Assembly (NCBI RefSeq): GCF_007995065.1
Contig: NZ_VOQR01000001.1
Span: 2,793,001 to 2,857,000, forward strand
Source of the DNA: Sphingomonas ginsenosidivorax
GTDB lineage: Bacteria > Pseudomonadota > Alphaproteobacteria > Sphingomonadales > Sphingomonadaceae
Direction of reading: 5' to 3'
Length of the DNA stretch: 64,000 nucleotides
Part shown: positions 26,631 through 35,354 of the stretch, piece after piece
Layout of the letters: each line of letters starts with the position of its first letter
Position numbering within the stretch: position 1 is the first letter of the stretch
Program-made: the position numbers and the translations under genes
The notes under the pieces: model-generated
The model's database searches: none
What the model was told of the DNA's origin: nothing
The model's input: the letters and a program-made list of their open reading frames with translations, nothing else

Positions 26631-26852
26631 ATGCGCCTGACCACCCTCGCCAGCGCGGCGATCCTCGGCCTGTCGACCGCCGCGATCGCGCAGGTCGCCA
26701 CCACGCCCATCGAACAGAAGGGCGAGGCCTCGAACGCCGCGCTCGGCAACGTCACCGCGAACCTGGTCGCCGAGCCGACCGCGAACACGACCGAAGCCGC
26801 GACGCCGGCCGCGGGAGACCCCGCCGCCAGCACCGACGCGCCGAAGAAATAA
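26631..26852 (+). CDS. Small secreted protein of unknown function
   Basis: 73 aa. Signal peptide MRLTTLASAAILGLSTAAIA (cleavage before QVAT). The mature peptide of about 53 residues is Ala/Thr/Pro-rich, ending GDPAASTDAPKK, and probably disordered. A strong CAGGAGAACC ribosome-binding site precedes the ATG. It ends immediately before the convergent purA stop. I do not recognise the family; its signal peptide and position resemble the preceding repeat protein. Confidence 0.65.
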   Translation: MRLTTLASAAILGLSTAAIAQVATTPIEQKGEASNAALGNVTANLVAEPTANTTEAATPAAGDPAASTDAPKK

Positions 26853-28142
26853 TCAGTCCGAGAACGGGTCGCGCACGAGGATCGTGTCCGCACGCTGCGG
26901 GCTGGTCGAGACCAGCGCGACCGGACAGCGGATCAGCTCCTCGATCCGGCGGATATACTTGATCGCCTGCGCCGGCAGGTCAGCCCAGCTGCGCGCGCCC
27001 GCGGTGGTTTCCTGCCAGCCTTCCATCGTCTCGTAGATCGGCTCGACCAGCGCCTGGTCGGCGGCATGCGCCGGGAAGTAATCGAGCGTCTCGCCGCGCA
27101 AGCGGTAGCCGGTGCAGATCGACACGGTATCGAACCCGTCGAGCACGTCGATCTTGGTCAGCGCGATCCCGGTGATGCCGCCGACCGCCGCCGACTGGCG
27201 CACCAGCACCGCATCGAACCAGCCGCAACGGCGCTTGCGCCCCGTCACCGTGCCGAATTCGTGCCCGCGCTGCCCCAGCCGCTCGCCGGTCTCGTTCTCG
27301 AGCTCGGTCGGGAACGGCCCCGACCCGACGCGCGTCGTGTAGGCCTTGGCGATCCCCAGTACGAATCCGACAGCCGACGGTCCGAGCCCGGAGCCCCCCG
27401 CCGCGGCACCGGCGATGGTGTTGGACGACGTCACGAACGGATAGGTGCCGTGATCGACGTCGAGCAGCACGCCCTGCGCACCTTCGAACAGAATCCGCTT
27501 GCCCGCGGCGCGTGCCTCGTTGAGGTCGCGCCACACCGGCTTGGCGAACGGCAGAACGAAGCCCGCAATCTCGCGCAGCTCGGCGATCAGCGCCTCGCGG
27601 TCGATCGGCCTCTCGCCGAACCCGGCGCGCAGTGCGTCGTGATGCGCGGTCAACCGATCGAGCTGCGCGCCCAGATCGTCGAGGTGCGCGAGGTCGCACA
27701 CGCGGATCGCGCGGCGCCCGACCTTGTCCTCGTACGCAGGCCCGATGCCGCGCCGCGTGGTGCCGATCTTGCCCGCGCCGCTCGCATCCTCGCGCAGACC
27801 GTCGAGGTCGCGGTGGAACGGCAGGATCAGCGCGCAGGTATCGGCGATCCGCAGCGTCTCGGGCGTCGCGACGACGCCCTGCGCGCCCAGCCGGGCGATC
27901 TCGTCCTTCAGTGCCCAGGGATCGAGCACCACGCCGTTGCCGATGAACGACGGCGTACCGCGCACGATGCCCGACGGCAGCAGCGACAGCTTGTAGACAT
28001 TCTCGCCCACCACCAGCGTGTGGCCGGCATTGTGCCCGCCCTGGAAGCGCACGACCATGTCGGCGCGCTCGGCGAGCCAGTCGACGATCTTGCCCTTGCC
28101 CTCGTCGCCCCATTGCGCGCCGATGACTGCTACGTTGCCCAT
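26853..28142 (-). CDS. purA: Adenylosuccinate synthetase
   Basis: GTP-dependent enzyme, 429 aa, making adenylosuccinate from IMP and aspartate, the first committed step to AMP. Signatures: [20 protein letters not shown], the catalytic-loop histidine in [48 protein letters not shown] and [12 protein letters not shown]. The start at 28142 is the family-typical MGNV; the frame runs on upstream through a type A repeat without a stop, but that part is not coding. hisZ lies upstream on the same strand. Confidence 0.96.
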   Translation of the reverse strand: MGNVAVIGAQWGDEGKGKIVDWLAERADMVVRFQGGHNAGHTLVVGENVYKLSLLPSGIVRGTPSFIGNGVVLDPWALKDEIARLGAQGVVATPETLRIADTCALILPFHRDLDGLREDASGAGKIGTTRRGIGPAYEDKVGRRAIRVCDLAHLDDLGAQLDRLTAHHDALRAGFGERPIDREALIAELREIAGFVLPFAKPVWRDLNEARAAGKRILFEGAQGVLLDVDHGTYPFVTSSNTIAGAAAGGSGLGPSAVGFVLGIAKAYTTRVGSGPFPTELENETGERLGQRGHEFGTVTGRKRRCGWFDAVLVRQSAAVGGITGIALTKIDVLDGFDTVSICTGYRLRGETLDYFPAHAADQALVEPIYETMEGWQETTAGARSWADLPAQAIKYIRRIEELIRCPVALVSTSPQRADTILVRDPFSD

Positions 28143-28190
28143 TACGTGTCTCCCACAAGGCAGGACGAGCCGGCCGGAATTAGATGCTGC

Positions 28191-28285
28191 CGTCACCCCG
28201 GACTTGGTCCGGGGTCCACGGTGCTGCAAACCAAAGTCTCTCGATGGTGCGGCGCGATGGATGCCGGAACAAGTCCGGCATGACG
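28191..28285. repeat. Type A paired palindrome
   Basis: CGTCACCCCGGACTTGGTCC at the left and AAGTCCGGCATGACG at the right, about 95 bp, between hisZ and purA. Confidence 0.85.
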
Positions 28286-28306
28286 GGGAAAGAGTGCGGC
28301 TAGCGC

Positions 28307-29407
28307 CTACAGCGCGCGCGTCTCGCCCGCCACCCATAGATGCGTGCAAAGCTGTGCTTCCGGGGTATCCCCCGCCTCCAGCGCCGCGACCGTGACCCAG
28401 CCCTGCGCGCGCATGTCGGCACCGTCTGCTACGGGCGTGCCGAACGGCAGGAACAGCCGGCGGCGATCGACGCCGCCACCGTTCGCGACCAACGCGTCGG
28501 CGTAGAGCGAGAATCCGGTCGCCGCTTCTTCCGCGCCGGTCTCGTGCACGACGGTATAGGTGCCGCCGCGTCCCGCTTCCTGCGACAGCCCGGCGGCGAA
28601 CAGCGAGAAGCCGAGCCAGCTCTGATATTCGAACCCGTGCCGCTCGGTCGGATCGAGCGTCAGCGTCACCCGGTCGCCGATCGCCGCGGCGATCCGTACG
28701 AGCCCGTCGATCCGCGAGCCGAGCGCCCCGCTGGTATCGAACGCCCGCAGCTTCGCGATCGCCTGGTCGAACGGCCCCGCCGCCTCGATCAGCGGCAGAT
28801 AGTCGGGCGCGATCGCCGCGACGCTGCCGGCATCCTTAGCGTCGAGCCGGTCGCGCAACTCGGCGATCCGATCCGCCGCGACGGGCAGCGGCCCGTCGGC
28901 GAGCGTCTGCACAAGATCGGGCAGCGTGAAATCGATCGACAGCCCGGTCGCGCCGGCGGCCTCGAGCGCATCGACCGCGACCGTCACCAGTTCCTGCGCC
29001 GCGGCGACCGAATCGAGCCCGATCAGTTCGCATCCGATCTGGCGCCATTCGCGCGCCGGCGCGAGCTGCGACGCGCGCAGTTTCAGCACCGACCCCGCAT
29101 AGGACAGCCGCACCGGCCGCGGGTGATGCCCCATCCGCGTCGCGGCGAGCCGCCCGACCTGGGCGGTGATGTCCGGCCGGATCGCGAGCGTGCGCTGCGA
29201 CACCGGATCCACGAACCGCACCGCATCGTGCAGCCCGCCGGCCTTCAGCCGCATCTCCAGCCCGTCGGCGAACTCGACGAGCGGAGGATCGACACGCTCA
29301 TAGCCATGCAGCCGCGCGGCTTCGAGCACGCGCGCTTCGAGCGCGGCAGCGGAATCGGCGAACGGCGGCAGGCGGTCGCGATAGCCTTCGGGGAGGAGTG
29401 CGGTCAT
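28307..29407 (-). CDS. hisZ: ATP phosphoribosyltransferase regulatory subunit HisZ
   Basis: Class II histidyl-tRNA synthetase paralogue, 366 aa, that lacks aminoacylation. It works as the regulatory partner of short-form HisG in the first step of histidine synthesis. The N-terminus is [20 protein letters not shown]. Synthetase-like motif 2 lies in [28 protein letters not shown]. The C-terminal region ([14 protein letters not shown]...RGGTYTVV) corresponds to the HisS motif 3 region. hisG is not in the window. Start at ATG 29407. Upstream of purA, a common pairing in sphingomonads. Confidence 0.9.
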   Translation of the reverse strand: MTALLPEGYRDRLPPFADSAAALEARVLEAARLHGYERVDPPLVEFADGLEMRLKAGGLHDAVRFVDPVSQRTLAIRPDITAQVGRLAATRMGHHPRPVRLSYAGSVLKLRASQLAPAREWRQIGCELIGLDSVAAAQELVTVAVDALEAAGATGLSIDFTLPDLVQTLADGPLPVAADRIAELRDRLDAKDAGSVAAIAPDYLPLIEAAGPFDQAIAKLRAFDTSGALGSRIDGLVRIAAAIGDRVTLTLDPTERHGFEYQSWLGFSLFAAGLSQEAGRGGTYTVVHETGAEEAATGFSLYADALVANGGGVDRRRLFLPFGTPVADGADMRAQGWVTVAALEAGDTPEAQLCTHLWVAGETRAL

Positions 29408-29460
29408 GCGGTGGCGGATAGCCGCGGATCGAGTGAAGGGAAAGCGTATCGCGAAAAGCC

Positions 29461-29551
29461 GTTCCCCGGCGAAGGCCGGGGCCCAGTTGGGTGGACGTTG
29501 CAAACCGTCACGACGACCATCCCGACTGGACCCCGGCTTCCGCCGGGGAAC
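29461..29551. repeat. Type F paired palindrome
   Basis: GTTCCCCGGCGAAGGCCGGG at the left and CCCCGGCTTCCGCCGGGGAA at the right, about 91 bp, between serA and hisZ. A second copy is at 57994. Confidence 0.85.
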
Positions 29552-29567
29552 AAGCTCGGTAAGCGAT

Positions 29568-31145
29568 TTAGAAGTTCAGCCCCATCGCGGTCTTCACGCC
29601 CGGCAGCGCGCGGACCTGGGTCAGCAGCTCGGCGGTCACCGGCTCGTCGACCGAGAGCAGCAGCACCGCCTCGCCGCCCGCCGAGCGGCGCCCGAGATGG
29701 AACGTCCCGATATTGACGCCCGCCTCGCCCAGCGCCGTACCCAGACGCCCGATGAACCCCGGCGCGTCCTCGTTGACGACGTAGAGCATCGGCCCCGCCA
29801 GATCGGCCTCGATCTTGACCCCGAACAGCTCGACCAAGCGCGGTGCCTGGTCGCCGAACAGCGTGCCCGCGACCGAGCGCTCGCCGTCGTCGGTGCGCAC
29901 CGCGACGCGCAGCAGCGTGTGGTAATCGCCCTCGCGCTCGGTCCGCACCTCGCGGACCTCGACACCGCGGTCGCGCGCGATCAGCGGCGCGTTGACCATG
30001 TTGACCGTCGCGGTCTGCGTCTTGAGGAAGCCCGACAGCACTGCGCTGGTGATCGGCTTGGGGTTCAGCTCGGCAACCGCGCCTTCGCTGTGCACCGAGA
30101 TCCGGTCGATCGCGCCGTGCGCCAGCTGCCCGACCATCGAGCCCAGCTTCTCGGCCAGCGCCATGTACGGCTTCAACCGCGGCGCTTCCTCGGCCGACAG
30201 GCTCGGCATGTTGAGCGCATTGGTGACGCCGCCCGACATCAGGAAGTCCGCCATCTGCTCGGCGACCTGGATCGCGACGTTGACCTGCGCCTCGTTGGTC
30301 GACGCACCCAGATGCGGCGTGCTGACGAAGTTCGGCGTGCCGAACAGCGGCGAGGTCTTCGCCGGCTCCTCGACGAACACGTCCAGCGCCGCGCCGCCGA
30401 TATGCCCCGAATCGAGCCCGGCCTTCAGTGCCGCCTCGTCGACCAGCCCGCCGCGCGCGCAGTTGATGATCCGCACGCCCTTCTTGGTCTTGGCGAGATT
30501 CTCGGCCGACAGGATGTTGCGCGTCTGGTCGGTCAGCGGCGTGTGCAGCGTGATGAAGTCGGCGCGTGCCAGCAGCTCGTCGAGCGTGACCTTATCGACG
30601 CCCATCTCCAGCGCACGCTCGGGCGTCAGGAACGGATCGTACGCGACGACCTTCATCTTGAGGCCGCGCGCACGGTCGGCGACGATCCCGCCAATATTTC
30701 CCGCGCCGATCAGCCCCAGCGTCTTGGCGGTCAGCTCGACCCCCATGAAGCGGTTCTTCTCCCACTTGCCCGCCTGCGTCGAGGCGTCCGCCTCGGGGAG
30801 CTGGCGCGCGAGCGCGAACATCAGCGCGATCGCGTGCTCGGCAGTGGTGATCGAGTTGCCGAACGGCGTGTTCATCACGACCACGCCCTGCGCGGAGGCC
30901 GCGGGGATATCGACATTGTCGACGCCGATCCCGGCGCGGCCGACGACCTTCAGGTTGGTCGCATGCGCGAGGATCGCCTTGGTCACCTTGGTCGCGCTGC
31001 GGATCGCCAGGCCATCATACTCGCCGATGATCGCTATCAGCTCTTCGGGGGTCTTGCCGGTGATCTCGTCGACCTCGACGCCGCGCTCGCGGAAGATCTG
31101 CGCAGCCTTGGGATCCATTTTGTCGGAAATGAGGACTTTGGGCAT
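29568..31145 (-). CDS. serA: D-3-phosphoglycerate dehydrogenase
   Basis: First enzyme of phosphorylated serine synthesis, 525 aa, the long SerA form. The N-terminal catalytic lobe is MPKVLISDKMDPKAAQIFRE. The NAD-binding Rossmann motif is LGLIGAGNIGGIVADRA. The catalytic Arg lies in INCARGGLVDEAAL, Glu in DVFVEEPA, and His in VSTPHLGAST. An intervening ASB domain precedes the C-terminal ACT domain (LYVVNEDAPGFIGRLGTALG). Downstream of serC on the same strand, with a palindrome between the two. Confidence 0.96.
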   Translation of the reverse strand: MPKVLISDKMDPKAAQIFRERGVEVDEITGKTPEELIAIIGEYDGLAIRSATKVTKAILAHATNLKVVGRAGIGVDNVDIPAASAQGVVVMNTPFGNSITTAEHAIALMFALARQLPEADASTQAGKWEKNRFMGVELTAKTLGLIGAGNIGGIVADRARGLKMKVVAYDPFLTPERALEMGVDKVTLDELLARADFITLHTPLTDQTRNILSAENLAKTKKGVRIINCARGGLVDEAALKAGLDSGHIGGAALDVFVEEPAKTSPLFGTPNFVSTPHLGASTNEAQVNVAIQVAEQMADFLMSGGVTNALNMPSLSAEEAPRLKPYMALAEKLGSMVGQLAHGAIDRISVHSEGAVAELNPKPITSAVLSGFLKTQTATVNMVNAPLIARDRGVEVREVRTEREGDYHTLLRVAVRTDDGERSVAGTLFGDQAPRLVELFGVKIEADLAGPMLYVVNEDAPGFIGRLGTALGEAGVNIGTFHLGRRSAGGEAVLLLSVDEPVTAELLTQVRALPGVKTAMGLNF

Positions 31146-31171
31146 GGTTCTACTTTCGAATGGGGGAGCAT

Positions 31172-31249
31172 GTGCTCCTGCGAAGGCAGGAGCCTAGGGT
31201 TTCAAAGGGCAGCGCGTGCGGCCCTGGGCTCCTGCGTTCGCAGGAGCAC
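31172..31249. repeat. Type I paired palindrome between serC and serA
   Basis: GTGCTCCTGCGAAGGCAGGA at the left and CTCCTGCGTTCGCAGGAGCA at the right, about 78 bp. It is the only copy of this type here. Confidence 0.8.
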
Positions 31250-31257
31250 GAGAGGGT

Positions 31258-32412
31258 TCAGGCCGCGCGCGCTTTCGCGTACGCCCAGTCGAGCCACGGC
31301 CCGAGCGCGACGATATCCGCGGTGTCGACGGTCGCCCCGCACCAGATCCGCAGACCCGGCGGTGCGTCGCGATACCCGGCGACGTCGAACGCAGCGCCTT
31401 CCTTTTCGAGCAGCCCGGCAAACGTCTTGATGAACGCCTCGTCGGCGCCCTCGACGGTCAGGCACACGCTGGTTTTCGACCGCGTCGCCGGATCGGCGGC
31501 GAGATGGCCGAGCCAGTCGCGCTCCTCGACGATCGCGTCGAGCGCCGCGGCGTTCGCGTCCGACCGCGCGATCAGCCCGCCCGCGCCGAGCGACTTCGCC
31601 CATTCGAGGCTCCAGATCGCGTCCTCGACGGCCAGCATCGACGGCGTGTTGATCGTCTCGCCCTTGAACACGCCCTCGGTCAGCTTGCCCTTCGACACCA
31701 GGCGGAACACCTTCGGGAGCGGCCAGGCGGGGGTGTAGCTTTCCAGCCGCTCGACCGCGCGCGGGCCGAGGATCAGCACGCCGTGCGCGCCCTCGCCGCC
31801 CAGCACCTTCTGCCAGCTGAACGTCGCGACATCGATCTTCGCCCAGTCGATGTCATAGGCGAACACACCGCTCGTCGCGTCGGCGAACGACAGGCCTTCG
31901 CGGTCGTCGGGGATCCAGTCGGCGTTCGGCACGCGCACGCCGCTGGTGGTGCCGTTCCAGGTGAACAGGACGTCGTTCGACCAATCGACCGCATCCAGGT
32001 CGGGCAGCTGGCCGTAATCGGCGCGCACCACGGTGGGATCGATCTTGAGCTGCTTGACCGCATCGGTCACCCAGCCCTCGCCGAAGCTTTCCCAGGCGAG
32101 CGCGGTGACCGGCCGTGCGCCGAGCATCGTCCACATCGCCATCTCGTACGCGCCGGTATCGGACCCGGGGACGATGCCGATGCGGTGCGTGTCGGGGAGC
32201 TTCAGCAGCTCGCGCATCAGGTCGATGCTGTACTGGAGTCGCTGCTTGCCGATCTTGGAGCGATGCGAGCGGCCGAGGCTCGCCGTCGCCAGCTTGGCCG
32301 CATCCCAGCCCGGAGGCTTGGCGCAGGGACCGCTGGAGAAATAGGGGCGTGCCGGTTTCGTCGTCGGCAGTGCAGGCGCACCCGTGGCGGGGGCGTAGGT
32401 CGTGTCCGTCAA
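31258..32412 (-). CDS. serC: Phosphoserine aminotransferase
   Basis: PLP enzyme, 384 aa, converting 3-phosphohydroxypyruvate to phosphoserine, the step after SerA. N-terminal block KPARPYFSSGPCAKPPGWDA. The PLP lysine lies in KIDVATFSWQKVLGGEGAHG. The conserved TSGVRVPN region and the C-terminal LRIWCGATVDTADI are present. The start codon is TTG (MTDTTYAP), with GGAGAG six to seven bases upstream; no closer ATG fits the family N-terminus. It belongs to the alphaproteobacterial SerC group. serA follows. Confidence 0.94.
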   Translation of the reverse strand: MTDTTYAPATGAPALPTTKPARPYFSSGPCAKPPGWDAAKLATASLGRSHRSKIGKQRLQYSIDLMRELLKLPDTHRIGIVPGSDTGAYEMAMWTMLGARPVTALAWESFGEGWVTDAVKQLKIDPTVVRADYGQLPDLDAVDWSNDVLFTWNGTTSGVRVPNADWIPDDREGLSFADATSGVFAYDIDWAKIDVATFSWQKVLGGEGAHGVLILGPRAVERLESYTPAWPLPKVFRLVSKGKLTEGVFKGETINTPSMLAVEDAIWSLEWAKSLGAGGLIARSDANAAALDAIVEERDWLGHLAADPATRSKTSVCLTVEGADEAFIKTFAGLLEKEGAAFDVAGYRDAPPGLRIWCGATVDTADIVALGPWLDWAYAKARAA

Positions 32413-32460
32413 AATAGTCTCTCCTCACAGAGAGCACGCGCGGCGTTGGGACCGCGTGGC
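32413..32460 (-). promoter_or_regulatory. Structured 5' leader of serC (possible regulatory RNA)
   Basis: In the serC transcript a hairpin CACGCGG...CCGCGCGTG is followed at once by a short hairpin CTCTC-TGTGAG-GAGAG, whose right arm contains the ribosome-binding site GGAGAG. serC leaders in alphaproteobacteria have been proposed as regulatory RNAs. I cannot confirm a match to that motif from memory. Confidence 0.3.
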
Positions 32461-32535
32461 CCGTTCCCGCCCTAGCCGCGGGGGGTGGAGGTGGCAACCC
32501 GCAAAGACTCGACCGGACCCTTGCCACCACCGCTC

Positions 32536-32631
32536 CGTCACCCCGGACTTGTTCCGGGGTCCACCGTGCCGCAAACCAACCGGATGATGATCGCGCGTTA
32601 CGGTGGATGCCGGACCAAGTCCGGCATGACG
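32536..32631. repeat. Type A paired palindrome
   Basis: CGTCACCCCGGACTTGTTCC at the left and CCAAGTCCGGCATGACG at the right. The terminal ATG is the in-frame start of the extensin-like lipoprotein gene. Confidence 0.85.
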
Positions 32632-33267
32632 ATGGGATTGGGACTGACCCTAGCGCTCGCCGCCTGCGGCAGCTCGCCCAAGCGCCCGCAAGCGCAGGTC
32701 CGCCCCGATTTGTCGCGCGTCCCCGCCCGCGAAACCGCGCAGTGCGAGGCCGATCTGCGCGCCGCGGGCGTCACCTTCCGCGCGCTCCCCGACAAGCAGA
32801 CCGGCCCCGGCTGCGGCCTGTCGGGCACGGTCCAGCTGCTCGAGATCGGCGTGCCGGTGAACAACCTCACCGCGATCCGCTGCGGCGAGGCGCGGGCGTT
32901 CGTCACCTGGGCGCGCAACGCGGTCGCTCCCGCGGCGTACCAGATGCTCGGCAGCGAACTCGCGCGAATCGATTCGATGGGAAGCTACGCCTGTCGCAAC
33001 ATCGTCGGCTCCGCCGGCAACGGCTCCCGCCGATCAGGCCATGCGATCGCCAACGCGATCGACATCGGCGGCTTCGTGCTGAAGGACGGGCGGCGGATCA
33101 CGATCCTGAACGACTGGAATTCGGGCGACCCGCAGGTGCGGCGATTCCTGCAGACGATCCGCGCCTCGGCGTGCCGGCGGTTCGGCACCGTGCTCAGCCC
33201 CGACTACAACGCGGCGCACCGCAACCACCTCCATCTGGAGGACGACGGCGCACGATTCTGCCGCTGA
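32626..33267 (+). CDS. Extensin-like C-terminal domain lipoprotein
   Basis: Predicted lipoprotein of about 213 aa. The signal MTMGLGLTLALAACGSS has a lipobox LAAC with Cys close to residue 15. The mature part is the extensin-like C-terminal domain: SRVPARETAQCEADLRAAGV, PGCGLSGTVQL, then the conserved RRSGHAIANAIDIGGFVL and HRNHLHLEDDG with the metal-binding-like His/Asp of D-Ala-D-Ala carboxypeptidase-type folds. It may act on peptidoglycan, but that is inferred. The start ATG (32626 or 32632) comes from the end of a type A repeat, with no clear independent ribosome-binding site. Confidence 0.82.
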   Translation: MTMGLGLTLALAACGSSPKRPQAQVRPDLSRVPARETAQCEADLRAAGVTFRALPDKQTGPGCGLSGTVQLLEIGVPVNNLTAIRCGEARAFVTWARNAVAPAAYQMLGSELARIDSMGSYACRNIVGSAGNGSRRSGHAIANAIDIGGFVLKDGRRITILNDWNSGDPQVRRFLQTIRASACRRFGTVLSPDYNAAHRNHLHLEDDGARFCR

Positions 33268-33313
33268 CGCACCGGTCTAGCACCGGTCCCGACTTTCCTC
33301 TAAATCCGCCGAA

Positions 33314-34198
33314 ATGACAGATACCCGTATACCATCGCGCGTTTTCGCGAACGCCAGCCAGGATGCTGAAACCGCCCGCGAAATCGTTTCCACCCCGCAA
33401 ACCCAGCACCCGCACTACCGGCTCGCCTTCCAGGACATGGACTTCCTGCTGCGCGAAGACCTGCGGCCGGTGCGGTTCCAGCTCGAACTGCTGAAGACCG
33501 AACTCGTCCTCGAAGAGGCGAAGATCGCCTCGACCTTCGTGTTCTACGGCTCGGCGCGCATCCCGGAACCGTCCAAGGCGCAGGCGCTGCTCGCGCTCGC
33601 GACCGACGAGAAATCCAAGAAGATCGCCGAGCGGCTGGTCGAGAAGTCGAAATATTATGACGTCGCGCGCGAACTCGCGGCCAAGGTCAGCGTGCTGCCG
33701 CGCGACGAACGTGGCTGGCGCCAGTTCGTCGTCTGCTCGGGCGGCGGTCCCTCGATCATGGAGGCGGCCAATCGTGGTGCTGCAGATGTCGGCGCCGAAT
33801 CGATCGGGCTCAACATCGTCCTGCCGCACGAACAGGCGCCCAACCCCTATGTCACGCCGTCGCTGTCGGTGCAGTTCCACTATTTCGCGCTCCGGAAAAT
33901 GCACTTCCTGCTCCACGCGCGCGCACTCGCCGCGTTCCCGGGCGGGTTCGGGACGTTCGACGAGCTGTTCGAACTGCTGACGCTGATCCAGACCGGCAAG
34001 ATCCAGCCGATCCCGGTGCTGCTGTTCGGCCGCGCCTTCTGGGACCGCGTGGTCAATTTCGAGGCGCTGGTCGAAGAAGGCGTGGTCAGCGAAAAGGACC
34101 TCGGCATCTTCCACTATGTCGAAACCGCCGACGAAGCCTGGGAGGTTGTGCAGACCTTCTACCGCGAGCGCGCCGAAAAGGAGACGGCGGAGGCCTGA
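33314..34198 (+). CDS. LOG family (TIGR00730-like) nucleotide phosphoribohydrolase-like protein
   Basis: Rossmann-fold LOG/YgdH-type protein, 294 aa. The diagnostic motifs are VVCSGGGPSIMEAANRGAAD and FPGGFGTFDELFELLTLIQT (PGGxGTxxE), which form the nucleotide-binding and catalytic site. The roughly 70-residue N-terminal extension is typical of the longer bacterial members. Relatives cleave nucleoside 5'-monophosphates such as cytokinin precursors, or purine nucleotides; the substrate here is unknown. It is preceded by two short direct CACCGGT repeats and no strong promoter I can identify. Confidence 0.88.
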   Translation: MTDTRIPSRVFANASQDAETAREIVSTPQTQHPHYRLAFQDMDFLLREDLRPVRFQLELLKTELVLEEAKIASTFVFYGSARIPEPSKAQALLALATDEKSKKIAERLVEKSKYYDVARELAAKVSVLPRDERGWRQFVVCSGGGPSIMEAANRGAADVGAESIGLNIVLPHEQAPNPYVTPSLSVQFHYFALRKMHFLLHARALAAFPGGFGTFDELFELLTLIQTGKIQPIPVLLFGRAFWDRVVNFEALVEEGVVSEKDLGIFHYVETADEAWEVVQTFYRERAEKETAEA

Positions 34199-34235
34199 GG
34201 CCCTCCCGTCATAATCCGTCACGCCCGCGCCGTGC

Positions 34236-34278
34236 GGGATGACGACGGGATGACGACGGGATGACGACGGGATGACGA
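34236..34278. repeat. Four tandem copies of an 11-bp unit
   Basis: GGGATGACGAC repeated about four times. The unit matches the terminal GGGATGACG of the type A/C palindromes, and the bases just upstream (CGTCACGCCCGCGCCGTGCG) look like a degenerate arm. A replication-slippage expansion of a repeat end is likely. Confidence 0.8.
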
Positions 34279-34296
34279 GGTGTGCCCCCTAGTCTC

Positions 34297-34384
34297 CGTC
34301 ACCCTGAACTTGTTTCAGGGTCCATCCCTCCCCGCACGCTATCGCCCGGGGAGGGGTGGATGCTGAAACGAGTTCAGCATGACG
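34297..34384. repeat. Type D paired palindrome, copy 1 of a tandem pair
   Basis: CGTCACCCTGAACTTGTTTC at the left and ACGAGTTCAGCATGACG at the right, with the spacer hairpin CCCTCCCCGCACGC...GGGGAGGGG. Nearly identical to the copy at 34447. Confidence 0.9.
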
Positions 34385-34389
34385 GAGTA

Positions 34390-34440
34390 ATAAACGATTT
34401 CTGACTGCAAGCACCCTTGCGCGCCTGCGGCGGAGTGCTG
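34390..34440 (-). pseudogene. Decayed duplicate of the cytochrome c gene 3' end
   Basis: Between the two type D copies, a segment containing CTGCAAGCACCCTTGCGCGC resembles the 3' end of the neighbouring cytochrome gene (CTGCGCGCACCCTTGCGTGC). Read on the minus strand, an altered AARKGARSEK-like tail appears. With the adjoining repeat it forms one unit of a roughly 150-bp tandem duplication. Confidence 0.55.
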
Positions 34441-34446
34441 AGTCTT

Positions 34447-34534
34447 CGTCACCCTGAACTTGTTTCAGGGTCCACCCCTCCCCGCACGCTATCGCCCGGG
34501 GAGGGGTGGATGCTGAAACGAGTTCAGCATGACG
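34447..34534. repeat. Type D paired palindrome, copy 2 of a tandem pair
   Basis: Differs from the copy at 34297 by very few bases and is offset by 150 bp. It lies directly downstream of the cytochrome c gene stop. Confidence 0.9.
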
Positions 34535-34545
34535 AAGGAAGAAGC

Positions 34546-35250
34546 TTACTTCTCGCTGCGCGCACCCTTGCGTGCGGCTTCCGGATCGACCGACGGCGCG
34601 CCCGATGCCGGCGTACCGGTGTTCGCGATATCCGCGGTATCCGATCCGTTCGTCGCCGCAGCCTCCGCCGCGTCGGCGGTCGCCGGCTGATCCGCAGCCG
34701 CCGGTGCAGCGGCGCCCGCAGCAGGCGCTGCCGGCAGCGGCAGGTTCGACCCTTGCGCATTCAGGTACGCGATCACGTTGGCGCGATCCTGCGGGTTGCC
34801 GAGCCCGGCGAAGGTCATCTTCGTGCCGGAGGCGAACTTGCGCGGGCTGGTCAGCCACGCGTTCATCTTGTCGAAGTCCCACTTGCCGCCGACCGCCTTC
34901 AACGCATCCGAGAAGGCGAACCCGCCCTTGCCCTGCGCGATGCCTTCGCCCAGCGTCGCGTACAGGTTCGGGCCGATGCCGTTCGCGCCGCCCTGGTTGA
35001 CGGTGTGGCACGCCGCGCACTTCTTGAACACTTCGGCACCCTTGGCGGCGTCAGCGGTCGGCAGCAGCGATGCGATCGGCACGTCGGCCGCGGCGCCGTC
35101 GGCACCTTCGGCGACCACGCCCTCGATCGCATAGCCCATCTTCTCGGGACGCTCGCCGTGGAACACCATGCCACCGACGATCGACAAGCCCAGCGCAGCG
35201 CCGCAGCCTGCAAGAACCCAGCCGGCGATCGTGTTGGTCCGATTGTCCAT
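34546..35250 (-). CDS. Membrane-anchored class I cytochrome c
   Basis: 234-aa c-type cytochrome resembling the CycM/c552 electron carriers of alphaproteobacteria. One N-terminal uncleaved helix (TIAGWVLAGCGAALGLSIVG), then a periplasmic haem domain with the CxxCH site VFKKCAACHTVNQG. The distal methionine ligand is in ASGTKMTFAGLGNP. The C-terminal tail of about 60 residues is Ala/Pro-rich (LPLPAAPAAGAAAPAAADQP onward). It probably shuttles electrons from the bc1 complex to an oxidase. Divergent from pheA. The 3' end has been duplicated downstream. Confidence 0.92.
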   Translation of the reverse strand: MDNRTNTIAGWVLAGCGAALGLSIVGGMVFHGERPEKMGYAIEGVVAEGADGAAADVPIASLLPTADAAKGAEVFKKCAACHTVNQGGANGIGPNLYATLGEGIAQGKGGFAFSDALKAVGGKWDFDKMNAWLTSPRKFASGTKMTFAGLGNPQDRANVIAYLNAQGSNLPLPAAPAAGAAAPAAADQPATADAAEAAATNGSDTADIANTGTPASGAPSVDPEAARKGARSEK

Positions 35251-35354
35251 TTTTGCGCCTCTGCCCCTATGATTGCGTCGACCCATAGGAAAGCCTTGCG
35301 CGCACCGCAAGCCGCGCTTGCCGCCGCGTGCCGAGCGCATTACCCGCCCGCTCC

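Noticed and set aside
28143..28349. An N-terminal extension of purA running through the type A repeat
   Set aside because: The translation is repeat-derived ([16 protein letters not shown]), and PurA proteins start at the [15 protein letters not shown] region.
34289..35020. A 243-aa frame spanning both type D repeats and the cytochrome 3' half
   Set aside because: It consists of translated palindromes plus out-of-frame cytochrome sequence. The cytochrome haem motif is in a different frame.
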